A stretch of 38,317 bases of DNA from JBNJEA01 sp051745395. GTDB lineage: Bacteria > Desulfobacterota > Desulfobacteria > Desulfobacterales > Desulfosalsimonadaceae. Below, piece by piece: positions 16,905 to 23,957 of the stretch. The stretch lies in contig JBNJEA010000011.1 of assembly GCA_051745395.1 (NCBI GenBank), forward strand, positions 1 to 38,317, in the 5' to 3' direction. The number at the start of each line of letters is the position of its first letter. Position 1 is the first letter of the stretch. Made by a program: the position numbers and the translations under genes. The notes beneath the pieces were generated by a model that worked only from the letters and a program-made list of their open reading frames with translations, was not told the DNA's origin and did not search any database.

Positions 16905-17152
16905 GCAGGCGATGGGGGGCTGCTTTGAGCGATTGTATCTGGAGGCCCGTATGTTTTCTTAGGCGCATCGGGTGGGGGAAGCCCCACCGGATCGAAGTCG
17001 GGCCGTTTGGATCGGCACAGTCGTCATTGACATGGCGGGGCTTTGTCGAGCCGAGAAGCGAGAGTGGGGTGGGGGCAGGAATCCCCCGGCCGATGCGCCT
17101 TAGAAAACAAGGGCCGGAGGATAAAAGCGAAAAGCAGTGCCCCATCGCCTGC
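16905..17152. repeat. palindromic element C (about 248 bp, imperfect)
   Basis: Outer arms GCAGGCGATGGGG (16905-16917) and CCCCATCGCCTGC (17140-17152) are perfect complements. Further in, CTGCTTT pairs with AAAGCAG, GGAGGCCC with GGGCCGGAGG imperfectly, and GTTTTCTTAGGCGCATCGG (16953-16971) with its near-complement at about 17090-17107. The middle is only partly symmetric. No gene is recognised inside. It is the third unrelated palindrome in a row after polA. Confidence 0.7.
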
Positions 17153-17358
17153 GGCAAGCCGGTTCAGAACCGGAAAAAGAAAAGCCGATCGGCAACGGGC
17201 AATTGAAATTGAAAATGATCAATTCCTTGAGCGAGCGCGATCTCTTGGCCGGCCGGTTAGCGCTATTTTTTGCCTGAATCAAAAGCGTCTTTTTCGCCAA
17301 AGCCTGCGACCCGGTTCAGCGGAAATCTTGACGAAAAATCCCGGTTTTCATTCGGGCG
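17153..17358. other. non-coding stretch between palindromes and small gene
   Basis: Contains a short palindrome, CCGGTTCAGAACCGG, near 17159-17173 and AT-rich sequence with runs such as TTGAAATTGAAAATGATC. I see no gene, promoter or RNA signature. Confidence 0.4.
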
Positions 17359-17538
17359 CTATTTGTCAGGGGATTCAGATCTGTTTGCGGCATCCTCGCG
17401 TTTAACCGCCTGCTCCACGGTGGCGTGGATGTTTTTGAAGTGATCGTGAAAGCTCGACGGCGAAATATTTCCCACCTCGATAAATTTGACCACGATTTCC
17501 TTGGCGACCTTTAATACGGTTTCATCGGTTGAGCGCAT
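17359..17538 (-). CDS. conserved-looking 59-residue protein
   Basis: A minus-strand frame from ATG 17538 to TAG 17359 encodes 59 residues beginning MRSTDETVLKVAKEIVVKFI and continuing EVGNISPSSFHDHFKNIHAT, then a charged tail ending ESPDK. AGGA lies about 7 nt upstream. It is rich in amphipathic helix with no membrane segment or Cys. The third-position base bias and the absence of any competing frame support coding. I recall similar short proteins (VGxISPSSFHxxF) in Desulfobacterota, but this is memory, not a search. Function unknown. It is divergent from the methionine aminopeptidase gene. Confidence 0.72.
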   Translation of the reverse strand: MRSTDETVLKVAKEIVVKFIEVGNISPSSFHDHFKNIHATVEQAVKREDAANRSESPDK

Positions 17539-17621
17539 ATTGCTGATCCTGTTATGATATTGTTTTCATATAAAATCCGGTCTGTTTATAGCAAATCCCC
17601 TTGCGTTGCGCAATCGACTTC

Positions 17622-17650
17622 TTGACTGTTTTGGCCAACCACTCTATATT
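17622..17650 (+). promoter_or_regulatory. sigma70-like promoter for methionine aminopeptidase gene
   Basis: TTGACT (17622-17627), a spacer of exactly 17 nt and TATATT (17645-17650) form a near-consensus promoter pointing at the aminopeptidase gene. It lies in the gap between that gene and the divergent 59-codon gene. Confidence 0.6.
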
Positions 17651-17775
17651 GCTGTTTTATTTTTTTACCACAGGCGTGATATTCAATGACAGGTAAATGA
17701 ATAAAGCGTCGGATGGATGGATTCCACAGCGATGAGGAAAGGCAACACAGGTTGTTGACCGGGGAGCGTTGGCAA

Positions 17776-18666
17776 ATGCTGAAGGATGAATGGAAAAATG
17801 TCGGCCGCAATGATCCGTGTCCGTGCGGTTCCGGCAAAAAATATAAAAAGTGCTGCTTGAATAAAAAGACCGATACACCGATCGATTATGCCCAGTGGTA
17901 CAAACAGAAATACAACATCCGGTTAAAGGAGCCGGCGGATATCGAAGGCATCCGGGCCTCGGGCCGCCTGGTGATCGAGGCGCTAGATCGGGTCGAGGCC
18001 GCACTTTGTCCGGGAATGTCCACCGACGAAATCAATACCATCGTGGACGAACTGGCCCAAACCCACGGGGCGGTGCCCGCACCCCTGAATTACCGGGGAT
18101 TTCCCAAAAGCGTTTGCACCTCGGTCAATGAAGTCATCTGCCACGGCATCCCCGGAAATGACCTCTTGAAAGACGGCGATATCATCAATGTCGACGTGAC
18201 CTATATCTACAACGGGTATTACGCCGATGCCAGCAAAACCTTTTTTATCGGCACGCCGAGACCGGAGGCCGAAAAAATTGTGCGGGTGACCGCCGAGAGT
18301 TTCAAAGCGGCCATGGGGATGCTTGCGCCGGGCCACACCATCGGCGATATCGGATGGGCCATCCAGCAGCATGCCGAAAGCCAGGGGTGTTCGGTGGTGC
18401 GCGAGTTCGTGGGCCACGGCGTGGGCTTTGACTTTCATGAACCGCCGCAGGTGCCCCATTTCGGCAAAAAAAGACAGGGCATTGCCCTGGTGCCCGGCAT
18501 GGTCTTTACGGTCGAGCCCATGATCAACCTCGGCCGGCCCGGTCTGTATCTCGCCGATGACGGCTGGACCGCCATTACCGCCGACCACAAACTTTCCGCC
18601 CAGTTCGAACAGACCTTTCTCATTACCGAAGACGGTTATGAAAGCCTGACGCCTTACGCTCTGTAA
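17776..18666 (+). CDS. map: type I methionine aminopeptidase with N-terminal SEC-C zinc motif
   Basis: This protein removes the initiator Met from nascent chains. An N-terminal SEC-C motif, GRNDPCPCGSGKKYKKCC (about residues 10-27, four Cys), precedes the catalytic domain (about 50-296). Metal ligands are visible as VDVTYIYNGYYADAS (two Asp), GHGVGFDFHEPP (His), FTVEPMINLG (Glu) and the final Glu in FEQTFLI. The start at 17776 (296 residues) is preferred because GGGGAG lies 9 nt upstream and the product opens just before the zinc motif; an alternative at 17713 adds 21 residues. SEC-C fusions of MetAP occur in several bacteria and may aid ribosome docking (inference). Confidence 0.93.
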   Translation: MLKDEWKNVGRNDPCPCGSGKKYKKCCLNKKTDTPIDYAQWYKQKYNIRLKEPADIEGIRASGRLVIEALDRVEAALCPGMSTDEINTIVDELAQTHGAVPAPLNYRGFPKSVCTSVNEVICHGIPGNDLLKDGDIINVDVTYIYNGYYADASKTFFIGTPRPEAEKIVRVTAESFKAAMGMLAPGHTIGDIGWAIQQHAESQGCSVVREFVGHGVGFDFHEPPQVPHFGKKRQGIALVPGMVFTVEPMINLGRPGLYLADDGWTAITADHKLSAQFEQTFLITEDGYESLTPYAL

Positions 18667-18739
18667 TGGCAGCCATACAAAAGCAGGCAGTGAGCGGGAC
18701 AATGCCGTCTGCCTGCCGGGTGTATTTTCAGAACCGGTT

Positions 18740-20545
18740 TTATCGAAAGCGCTCGCTGAAATACCGCCCCGCAATACACATGGCCGATGCGGCGGCGGTA
18801 AACTCGATTAACTCCGGCACGGAGATCCGGTCGTTGAAATCCCCGAGATGGGGGCCGGTTTCGATGACGAGGTCGGCTTCGCCTTTTTCCATTTCGGCAA
18901 TGCGATGCGGTTCAAAGCCCCGGTCGGCCAGAAACGCCTCGAATGCGGCCATACACATTTCCTGCTGGTCGGCTGCGCGCAGCGTTTCGGTCATGTGGCG
19001 ATCCACGCCGAAGGCATCGACTAACCGGTCGACTGTGTTTTCGATGTTGAGTGGAAAATTTCCTTCAAAGGCCTTTCCGGCAAATCCCTCGTAGTAATTG
19101 ACGAAAATGGCTTCCATGACCGCTTGTAAGAATTCGCGGTCAAACCGGTGTCGCACGTCCACGGGCTTGCCGTCGGGCTGCAAACCGATTTTTTCGGGGG
19201 CCTGATAGCGGAAGTAACTGCCGGCCACCAGTACCAGGCTTAAAATATGGGTGCCCACATGCTGGTAGAGCCGGCGGGGCGGCTCGGAAAACGAAATGAA
19301 GTGCTCAAAATCCCGGATGCCGGAGGCACCGATATTGGGATACCGGCAGCTGGCCAGCCAGCGGTCAAGGCGGCCGGCCCGGTGCCATTCATACAGGCCG
19401 GCGTCGGTGCGACGTTGCCGCTGGACCCGGTTGTGAAACAGCGGGATGGTGGCCGTATGGATAACGCCTTTGGCGGTCAGTTGCCCGAGCAGACGGGCAT
19501 TGCGGACCAGTATGGCCTTGAGTTCCGATTGGGGCGGCAGTCGATGGTCGATGGATTCATTGGGATATGTGAAATAGTTCCCCGGGGCGATGAAAGCGGC
19601 TGCATAGCATTCGCTGCCGGCCGCAACGCCGGGGGCCACGACCGGCAGGCCCTTTAATCGCAATACCTGTTCGGTTACCGGCTGCGGTACGGCAAAGCGG
19701 CAATCGGCGCCCGGACCGTTTTCCATTTTATCGGAAAGATACGTCATCCAGCCGATTTCAGCCGCCAGTTCCGCCACGGCGGAAGCCCTTCCGGCGGTTT
19801 TGACCACCAGCAGGCGGCCGTCGGCCAGGGGCAGCACCAGGTTGCGGCCCTTGATATCCGGTGTTTGATCAAACGGCGCCCCCGCCCTGCTCAAAATCGT
19901 TTCCCAGCGGCAATCCACGGGTGCGGCAGCCGCTTCATCGGCCGGGGCCGGGCCGCGCAGCTTCAGCGGCAGGGACCCCAGCGCTTCGGCGGCGGCCCGA
20001 AACGCAGGGCCGGTGGTGCGGCAAAGCACGTCGAACAAGCTTTGGCGCGCCAGGTCCGCCGTGTCTCGGCAACGGCTGGTGGAGATGAACACCGAAAGGG
20101 TGTCGGCGGCTTTTTTATACAGGAAAAACGCCTGCCGCTGGGCGGAATGGGCCTTGCCGGTCAGCACGGATTGTAAGGCGTAGACGGTTTGCGTGTTGAA
20201 ACTGGCCGGCTGGGTTTCGGCGATATAATACAGGTTGGCCGCCGTCATATAGGTGGCGGAAAAATCTTTACCGCCACCGAGCAGGTAGTTTGCCGCATCC
20301 GCGCATTCTTTTTCCAGGTTCCAGCCTTGATGGCAAAGTAAACAGTCCAATATCTGCGTCCCCGATGCTCGGGATCTTCGATGCGCTGCCTCCCTCGGAA
20401 TTTCACGTACGACAAGGCGCCGCTGCATTCCTCGGGATGCAGCGGCGCCTTGTTGAAGCGGAGCGGAAATCCCGACTCTCGGGGTCGGAGCGAAGTGGAG
20501 ATCCCGCTTCTCGGGGATCTTGAACTTTTTACTTTGCCATCTCAA
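18740..20545 (-). CDS. SidJ-like pseudokinase-fold protein with disrupted or unclear 5' end
   Basis: The open frame is 601 codons, but residues 1-72 are encoded by palindromic element D (20329-20541), and the only start codons there are a TTG at 20545 and internal ATGs without ribosome sites. Native-looking sequence begins at WNLEKECADAANYL (about residue 75); its first Met is residue 100 (20248). The core resembles a protein-kinase fold. NLVLPLADGRLLVVKTA looks like the strand bearing the ATP-binding Lys, and AELAAEIGWMTYL like the C-helix Glu. GVIHTATIPLFHNR looks like a catalytic loop in which the usual Asp is replaced, and GIRDFEHF like a DFG-type segment. This matches proteins annotated as SidJ-related pseudokinases; SidJ in Legionella is a glutamylase. 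It is last in a redox/signalling operon. Substrate unknown. Confidence 0.6.
   Translation of the reverse strand: MRWQSKKFKIPEKRDLHFAPTPRVGISAPLQQGAAASRGMQRRLVVREIPREAAHRRSRASGTQILDCLLCHQGWNLEKECADAANYLLGGGKDFSATYMTAANLYYIAETQPASFNTQTVYALQSVLTGKAHSAQRQAFFLYKKAADTLSVFISTSRCRDTADLARQSLFDVLCRTTGPAFRAAAEALGSLPLKLRGPAPADEAAAAPVDCRWETILSRAGAPFDQTPDIKGRNLVLPLADGRLLVVKTAGRASAVAELAAEIGWMTYLSDKMENGPGADCRFAVPQPVTEQVLRLKGLPVVAPGVAAGSECYAAAFIAPGNYFTYPNESIDHRLPPQSELKAILVRNARLLGQLTAKGVIHTATIPLFHNRVQRQRRTDAGLYEWHRAGRLDRWLASCRYPNIGASGIRDFEHFISFSEPPRRLYQHVGTHILSLVLVAGSYFRYQAPEKIGLQPDGKPVDVRHRFDREFLQAVMEAIFVNYYEGFAGKAFEGNFPLNIENTVDRLVDAFGVDRHMTETLRAADQQEMCMAAFEAFLADRGFEPHRIAEMEKGEADLVIETGPHLGDFNDRISVPELIEFTAAASAMCIAGRYFSERFR
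20329..20541. repeat. palindromic element D overlapping the pseudokinase 5' end
   Basis: Terminal inverted repeats GATGGCAAAGTAAA (20329-20342) and TTTACTTTGCCATC (20528-20541) enclose 213 bp. At the centre, CAAGGCGCCGCTGCAT (20413-20428) and ATGCAGCGGCGCCTTG (20437-20452) form a perfect 16-bp stem. The intermediate arms are imperfectly complementary. Its right terminus with flanks, an 18-mer at 20525-20542, recurs exactly at 36143-36160. Size and architecture match element B although the sequence differs. Confidence 0.8.
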
Positions 20546-20590
20546 ACCGACTTATTACGACCTGAATTGAGGCTTAACATCCCGTGCCGG

Positions 20591-21073
20591 TTACCAGTTG
20601 CTCATGATCTCGTGGCCGCGCTTTTTCGCCAGTTCGTCTTCCAGTTCCTGGAACTGGGTGCCCACGGCGCACAGCGTGTATTGCATCACGGCAAAGCCGA
20701 TTTCGGGGTGATCTTCAAACAACCGGTCCAGTTCGTTTCTGGCCAATCGGATCATCCGGCACTGCCGGGAGGCGCAGTAGCCGGAAAGCTGATATTGATA
20801 CGGCGGGACAAAACAGGTCCAGCCAAATGCCTGCGCAGACGACAAAAACGCCATTTTTCCCAGGCCCCCGGCTTCGGGGCCGCTTTGTTCGGCCCGCAGT
20901 TCCACGTCGCCGTCTGCCACGATCCAGAGGTTTTCGGCGTCGGCGCCCTGGGCAAATATTTGCTCGTCTTTTTTGAATTCCGCCAGTTCGGCCGTGTTGG
21001 CAATGGCGGTGAGTTGTTCGTCGGTCAATTCCTTGAACGCGGTCACGTTTTCCAGGAAATCGAGTGTGATCAT
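20591..21073 (-). CDS. Crp-like cyclic nucleotide-binding domain protein without HTH
   Basis: This 160-residue single-domain CNB protein has the beta-roll pattern FKKDEQIFAQGADAENLWIV and a cassette-like QAFGWTCFVPPYQYQLS, then a C-terminal helix. There is no DNA-binding helix-turn-helix and no canonical phosphate-binding Arg/Ser pair. Two Cys in SGYCASRQC align with Cys in the neighbouring CNB-ferredoxin protein (SAYCAESTC), suggesting a shared redox or metal feature. It starts within the stop of the upstream gene (ATGA overlap), so the two are translated together and may form a heterodimer. A ligand- or redox-sensing role is inferred. Confidence 0.82.
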   Translation of the reverse strand: MITLDFLENVTAFKELTDEQLTAIANTAELAEFKKDEQIFAQGADAENLWIVADGDVELRAEQSGPEAGGLGKMAFLSSAQAFGWTCFVPPYQYQLSGYCASRQCRMIRLARNELDRLFEDHPEIGFAVMQYTLCAVGTQFQELEDELAKKRGHEIMSNW

Positions 21074-21831
21074 GATTGCCCCCTTTCGAGCACGAGATCG
21101 GTCTGGACTCGGCCCCCGATGATATGTTCGGTAAATACCCGGTGCATTTTTTCCTCGTCCATGAATTGATAGACGACCGCTTCCTCGCCGTCGACGGATA
21201 CCGTAACGTTGGGCTCGCTCTGGCACCGCCCGATACAGCCGCCGGCGGTGACCTGGATGTTTTGCCGCGTGGTCTGCGCCATTTCCTCTGTGGCCGCTTT
21301 CATCACGTTGCGGGCGCCGGCGGCGATGCCGCAGGTGCCCATGTGGACGATCACCTTGGCACCGGCATAGGGGGCCTGGCCGGCAGAGGCTTGCAGGTGC
21401 TGGAACCTTTTGCCCACCACGCGGATCATGCCTTTTAACACCCGGTAGCCGGGCGCCGGGTTCTTGCGCAGGTATTCCAGCAGTTGTTCTGCATCGATTT
21501 GAACCACTTTGCAGGTGCTTTCGGCACAATAAGCGGACAATTTGTACGTATAGGGCGGGATCAGGCTGGACCATCCGATGATCTGGTTTTGTCCGGCCGA
21601 GGAGATGGTATTGGCCTCGGAAGTCTTGTGGTCCGGCAGTTCGAACCGCAGGTCGATCATCCCGTCGGCGATGACCCACAGATTTTTTGCGGTATCGCCG
21701 TCTTTAAACAGGCGCTGACCGGCGGAGAAACGATGGGTGGAGGAAAACTCCGCAATGGCGTCGATCTCCGTTTCATTTAAGGATTGAAAGGCCTCGGCCC
21801 GTTTCAAGACTTGTTTTTCCTGATCTGGCAT
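21070..21831 (-). CDS. CNB domain fused to HndB-type thioredoxin-like ferredoxin
   Basis: This 253-residue protein has a Crp-like cNMP-binding roll (about 15-150, FSAGQRLFKDGDTAKNLWVI, IIGWSSLIPPYTYKLSAYC). It is followed by a thioredoxin-like [2Fe-2S] ferredoxin domain (about 158-250) with KVIVHMGTCGIAAGAR and GGCIGRCQSEPNVTV. The ferredoxin half is clearly paralogous to the separate HndB-like protein upstream. The start has an AGGAGG 5 nt away. Three Cys are visible in the ferredoxin part, as in HndB-type proteins. The fusion couples a ligand-binding sensor domain to an electron-transfer domain. It overlaps the next CNB gene by 4 nt. I know no characterised protein of this exact layout. Confidence 0.85.
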   Translation of the reverse strand: MPDQEKQVLKRAEAFQSLNETEIDAIAEFSSTHRFSAGQRLFKDGDTAKNLWVIADGMIDLRFELPDHKTSEANTISSAGQNQIIGWSSLIPPYTYKLSAYCAESTCKVVQIDAEQLLEYLRKNPAPGYRVLKGMIRVVGKRFQHLQASAGQAPYAGAKVIVHMGTCGIAAGARNVMKAATEEMAQTTRQNIQVTAGGCIGRCQSEPNVTVSVDGEEAVVYQFMDEEKMHRVFTEHIIGGRVQTDLVLERGQS

Positions 21832-21900
21832 TGACGCCTCCTGTCATAAGGTGAAAAGTAACATTCCAACCAGTCGGGTATCTTCAGTATAGCGGCAAAT

Positions 21901-22269
21901 TCACATTTTGGCCAGTGCAAAATCGCTCTGCACCTCCCCCGCCAGCACATGCCGGCGAAAGACTTGCCGCATTTTGTTGGCATCCATATGCTGGTAGACG
22001 ATGGGTTCTTCCCCTTCGACCTCCACGGTGACATTGGGCTCGCTGCTGCACATGCCCAGGCAGGATGAGGCCACCACCCGGATGTCGATGCGCTCGGTTT
22101 CGGCCAGCTCCTCCATCAGCGCGTTCATGACCTCCCGGGCGCCGGCGGCAATGCCGCAGGTGCCCATATGAACGGTGATTTTTACCGTTGACGCGCCATG
22201 GCGCAACGAGGTTTCCTTTTCGGTCTTTTCCTTGATGCGTTTGAGTTCTTCGAGGGTCATTTTTGCCAT
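21901..22269 (-). CDS. HndB-like thioredoxin-fold [2Fe-2S] ferredoxin
   Basis: This 122-residue cytoplasmic protein has an N-terminal helix (MTLEELKRIKEKTEKE) followed by KITVHMGTCGIAAGAREV and VVASSCLGMCSSEPNVTV, the Cys pattern of the HndB subunit of NADP-reducing hydrogenases and related small ferredoxins. It ends with a helical segment containing YQHMDANKMRQVF, shared with the CNB fusion downstream. It probably shuttles electrons between the NuoE/NuoF/formate dehydrogenase proteins encoded divergently and the regulatory proteins here. The gene starts 4 nt from the stop of the ATPase gene, with GGAAAGGG upstream. Confidence 0.85.
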   Translation of the reverse strand: MAKMTLEELKRIKEKTEKETSLRHGASTVKITVHMGTCGIAAGAREVMNALMEELAETERIDIRVVASSCLGMCSSEPNVTVEVEGEEPIVYQHMDANKMRQVFRRHVLAGEVQSDFALAKM

Positions 22270-22272
22270 GGT

Positions 22273-22812
22273 TTACCCTTTCCTGGTTTTGAGTTGGTTG
22301 ATGGCCGCCATGACATGCTGCATGACGTCCGGATCCGTGACGGGCCGGTGGTCGAATGCCGCCTTGATGGCCATAGTATCGACTATAATTTCCTTGCCGT
22401 CAATGCGATGGCAATATGTAATTTCCACCTCCGGATGGCCGAAGATCAGCGTCATCAGCGTGCCGGCCATATCGCCCAGCGGGGCCCGGTCGATATGGTC
22501 GCGGGCAAATGTGGCGGCAATGCGGGTCCCCTTCCCGGGCTCGGAATCGATGGTCATGGTGCCGTTGCATTGCGTCGCTGCGTTTTGCAGCAGCGAAAGC
22601 CCCAGGCCGACCCGCCGCGTGGTCCGGGTGGTATAGAACGGATCCGTCACCCGTTCCATGACATCCGGGGCAATGCCGCCGCCGTTGTCGGCGATGCCGA
22701 TGGAAAGGCGGTTGGCCGAAGGGACTTCCTCTACGGTGATTTCAATCCGGTCGGCACCGGCGGAAATGCCGTTTTCGGCCACGTCTAAAATATGTAAGGC
22801 CAGTTCTTTCAT
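22273..22812 (-). CDS. GHKL ATPase (histidine-kinase-like ATP-binding domain)
   Basis: This 179-residue protein has an isolated HATPase_c domain: N-box ILDVAENGISAGAD (Asn14), G1 IADNGGGIAPD, the lid segment DPFYTTRTTRRVGLGLSLLQN and G2 GTRIAATF. It has no dimerisation/phospho-acceptor domain or sensor. The C-terminal 65 residues (LMTLIFGHPEVEITYCHRIDGKE and onward) are an unassigned extension. It overlaps the PHP gene start by 4 nt. Stand-alone GHKL ATPases act as anti-sigma/partner-switch kinases or degenerate histidine kinases. Here it is likely part of the redox signalling operon; target unknown. Confidence 0.83.
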   Translation of the reverse strand: MKELALHILDVAENGISAGADRIEITVEEVPSANRLSIGIADNGGGIAPDVMERVTDPFYTTRTTRRVGLGLSLLQNAATQCNGTMTIDSEPGKGTRIAATFARDHIDRAPLGDMAGTLMTLIFGHPEVEITYCHRIDGKEIIVDTMAIKAAFDHRPVTDPDVMQHVMAAINQLKTRKG

Positions 22813-23573
22813 TGCCGTATTATCCTGCGGCCGGCTGTGCCGGAAAGTGCCTGCCGGATTTCGGCCACCGTGGGGCCGGCCAGCTCCAGGCCGGTCCAGG
22901 CCCGGCCGATGTCTTCTATAAAATGGGCATCCGAGGCGGTGATGCAGGGATAGCCCCCGATGCCGGCCACCTGCTTTTCCGCTTCGTTTACGGGGATTCG
23001 CCAGGAAACCTCTATGGCGTCTATGGCCAGATCCGGCGGGATAAAGCCCAGATTGCCGATAAGGCTGTAGGCCGGCCGGTCCACGTGGGAGGCGATACAC
23101 AGCCCGTTAAGGTCGTGAATATGGTCGACAATGGCATAAAGGTCCAATGTGGTCGCCCCGATCAAGAGGTGATCGTTTTCGGCCAGCACCTCGTTTGCTT
23201 TGCCGGCCACGATCTGTTCGCCCCAGACCTCCGGCCGGTTTTGACCCGGCAGGTGATCGTAGACGATTTGCTGCATTTCAATTGCCTGTGCCGGGGTTTC
23301 AAAAAGGGCCACCACGTGGACTTCTTCCTTTGAACAGACCTCCATGCCCGCCAGCACGGTCAGCCCCGCCGATTTGCCGGCGGAAATGACCGCCGCGGCG
23401 TTTTCCGCCGTATTGTGGTCACAGACAGCGATGATATCAAGCCCGACCTTCCGGCTTTGGGCCACGATATCTTTCGGGCCCATGCTCAAATCCGCACAGG
23501 GCGACAGGCAGGTATGGATGTGGGTGTCGGCCCGGTACGGCCTCAATACGCTCTGGGTCCCGGATGCAGTCAT
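22809..23573 (-). CDS. PHP-domain phosphoesterase (TrpH/YciV-like)
   Basis: This 254-residue protein has PHP metal-site motifs: RADTHIHTCLSPCADLS (HxH, about 17-19), VCDHNTAEN (HxD-like second motif), GMEVCS (Glu), ASHVDRP and TASDAHFIEDIG near the C-terminus. PHP phosphoesterases such as TrpH degrade pAp/short oligonucleotides or remove phosphate from small molecules. It overlaps both neighbours (DRTGG upstream, GHKL ATPase downstream) by 4 nt, so it belongs to the same translational chain. A role in hydrolysing a signalling phosphate is inference from context. Confidence 0.87.
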   Translation of the reverse strand: MTASGTQSVLRPYRADTHIHTCLSPCADLSMGPKDIVAQSRKVGLDIIAVCDHNTAENAAAVISAGKSAGLTVLAGMEVCSKEEVHVVALFETPAQAIEMQQIVYDHLPGQNRPEVWGEQIVAGKANEVLAENDHLLIGATTLDLYAIVDHIHDLNGLCIASHVDRPAYSLIGNLGFIPPDLAIDAIEVSWRIPVNEAEKQVAGIGGYPCITASDAHFIEDIGRAWTGLELAGPTVAEIRQALSGTAGRRIIRQ

Positions 23574-23926
23574 GTCCCGTCTGCGGATTGATTGACAATG
23601 CCGGCGGCGTAAAACCGGCCGGCCAGGTCATAGGCCCCGGCACTGCTTTCCAGGATGGGGATGTTTTCCCGGTCGGCTTTTTCCCGGGTTTCGGCTGCCG
23701 GCGTGTTGCCGCCGGTTAACACGATGGCCGCCATTTCCCGCAGCACGGCCACGGCCACGATGTTTTGATGCACCTGTATGGTCAGCCACACGCAGCCGAT
23801 GGGCGCATTGGCCATGACCTCGCTTAACAGATCGCCGCAGTAGCCGCCCCGGATCTGCCTGTCCAGACCGCCGCTGCCGGCCGCCACTGCCAGGCCGAAT
23901 CGATCCGCCAATTCCTGGGTATTCAT
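23570..23926 (-). CDS. DRTGG domain protein
   Basis: This 118-residue protein has the DRTGG domain pattern: a short N-terminal helix, GLDRQIRGGYCGDLLSEVMA, a core strand CVWLTIQVHQNIVAVAVLR, AAIVLTGGNTPA and a final IPILES. DRTGG domains occur in phosphotransacetylase-associated and HPr-kinase-related regulators and are thought to bind small ligands. It overlaps the PHP gene. A second DRTGG protein heads the operon, so the two may pair. The protein has a single Cys in the G-Y-C-G-D loop. Confidence 0.82.
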   Translation of the reverse strand: MNTQELADRFGLAVAAGSGGLDRQIRGGYCGDLLSEVMANAPIGCVWLTIQVHQNIVAVAVLREMAAIVLTGGNTPAAETREKADRENIPILESSAGAYDLAGRFYAAGIVNQSADGT

Positions 23927-23957
23927 AAACCGTTGGCCTCCTCAATTGCTTGTTTGC

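Noticed and set aside
16205..17358. Several 60-167-codon frames in the polA downstream region
   Set aside because: They lie in palindromic elements, so both strands are open by symmetry. None has a ribosome site or recognisable product.
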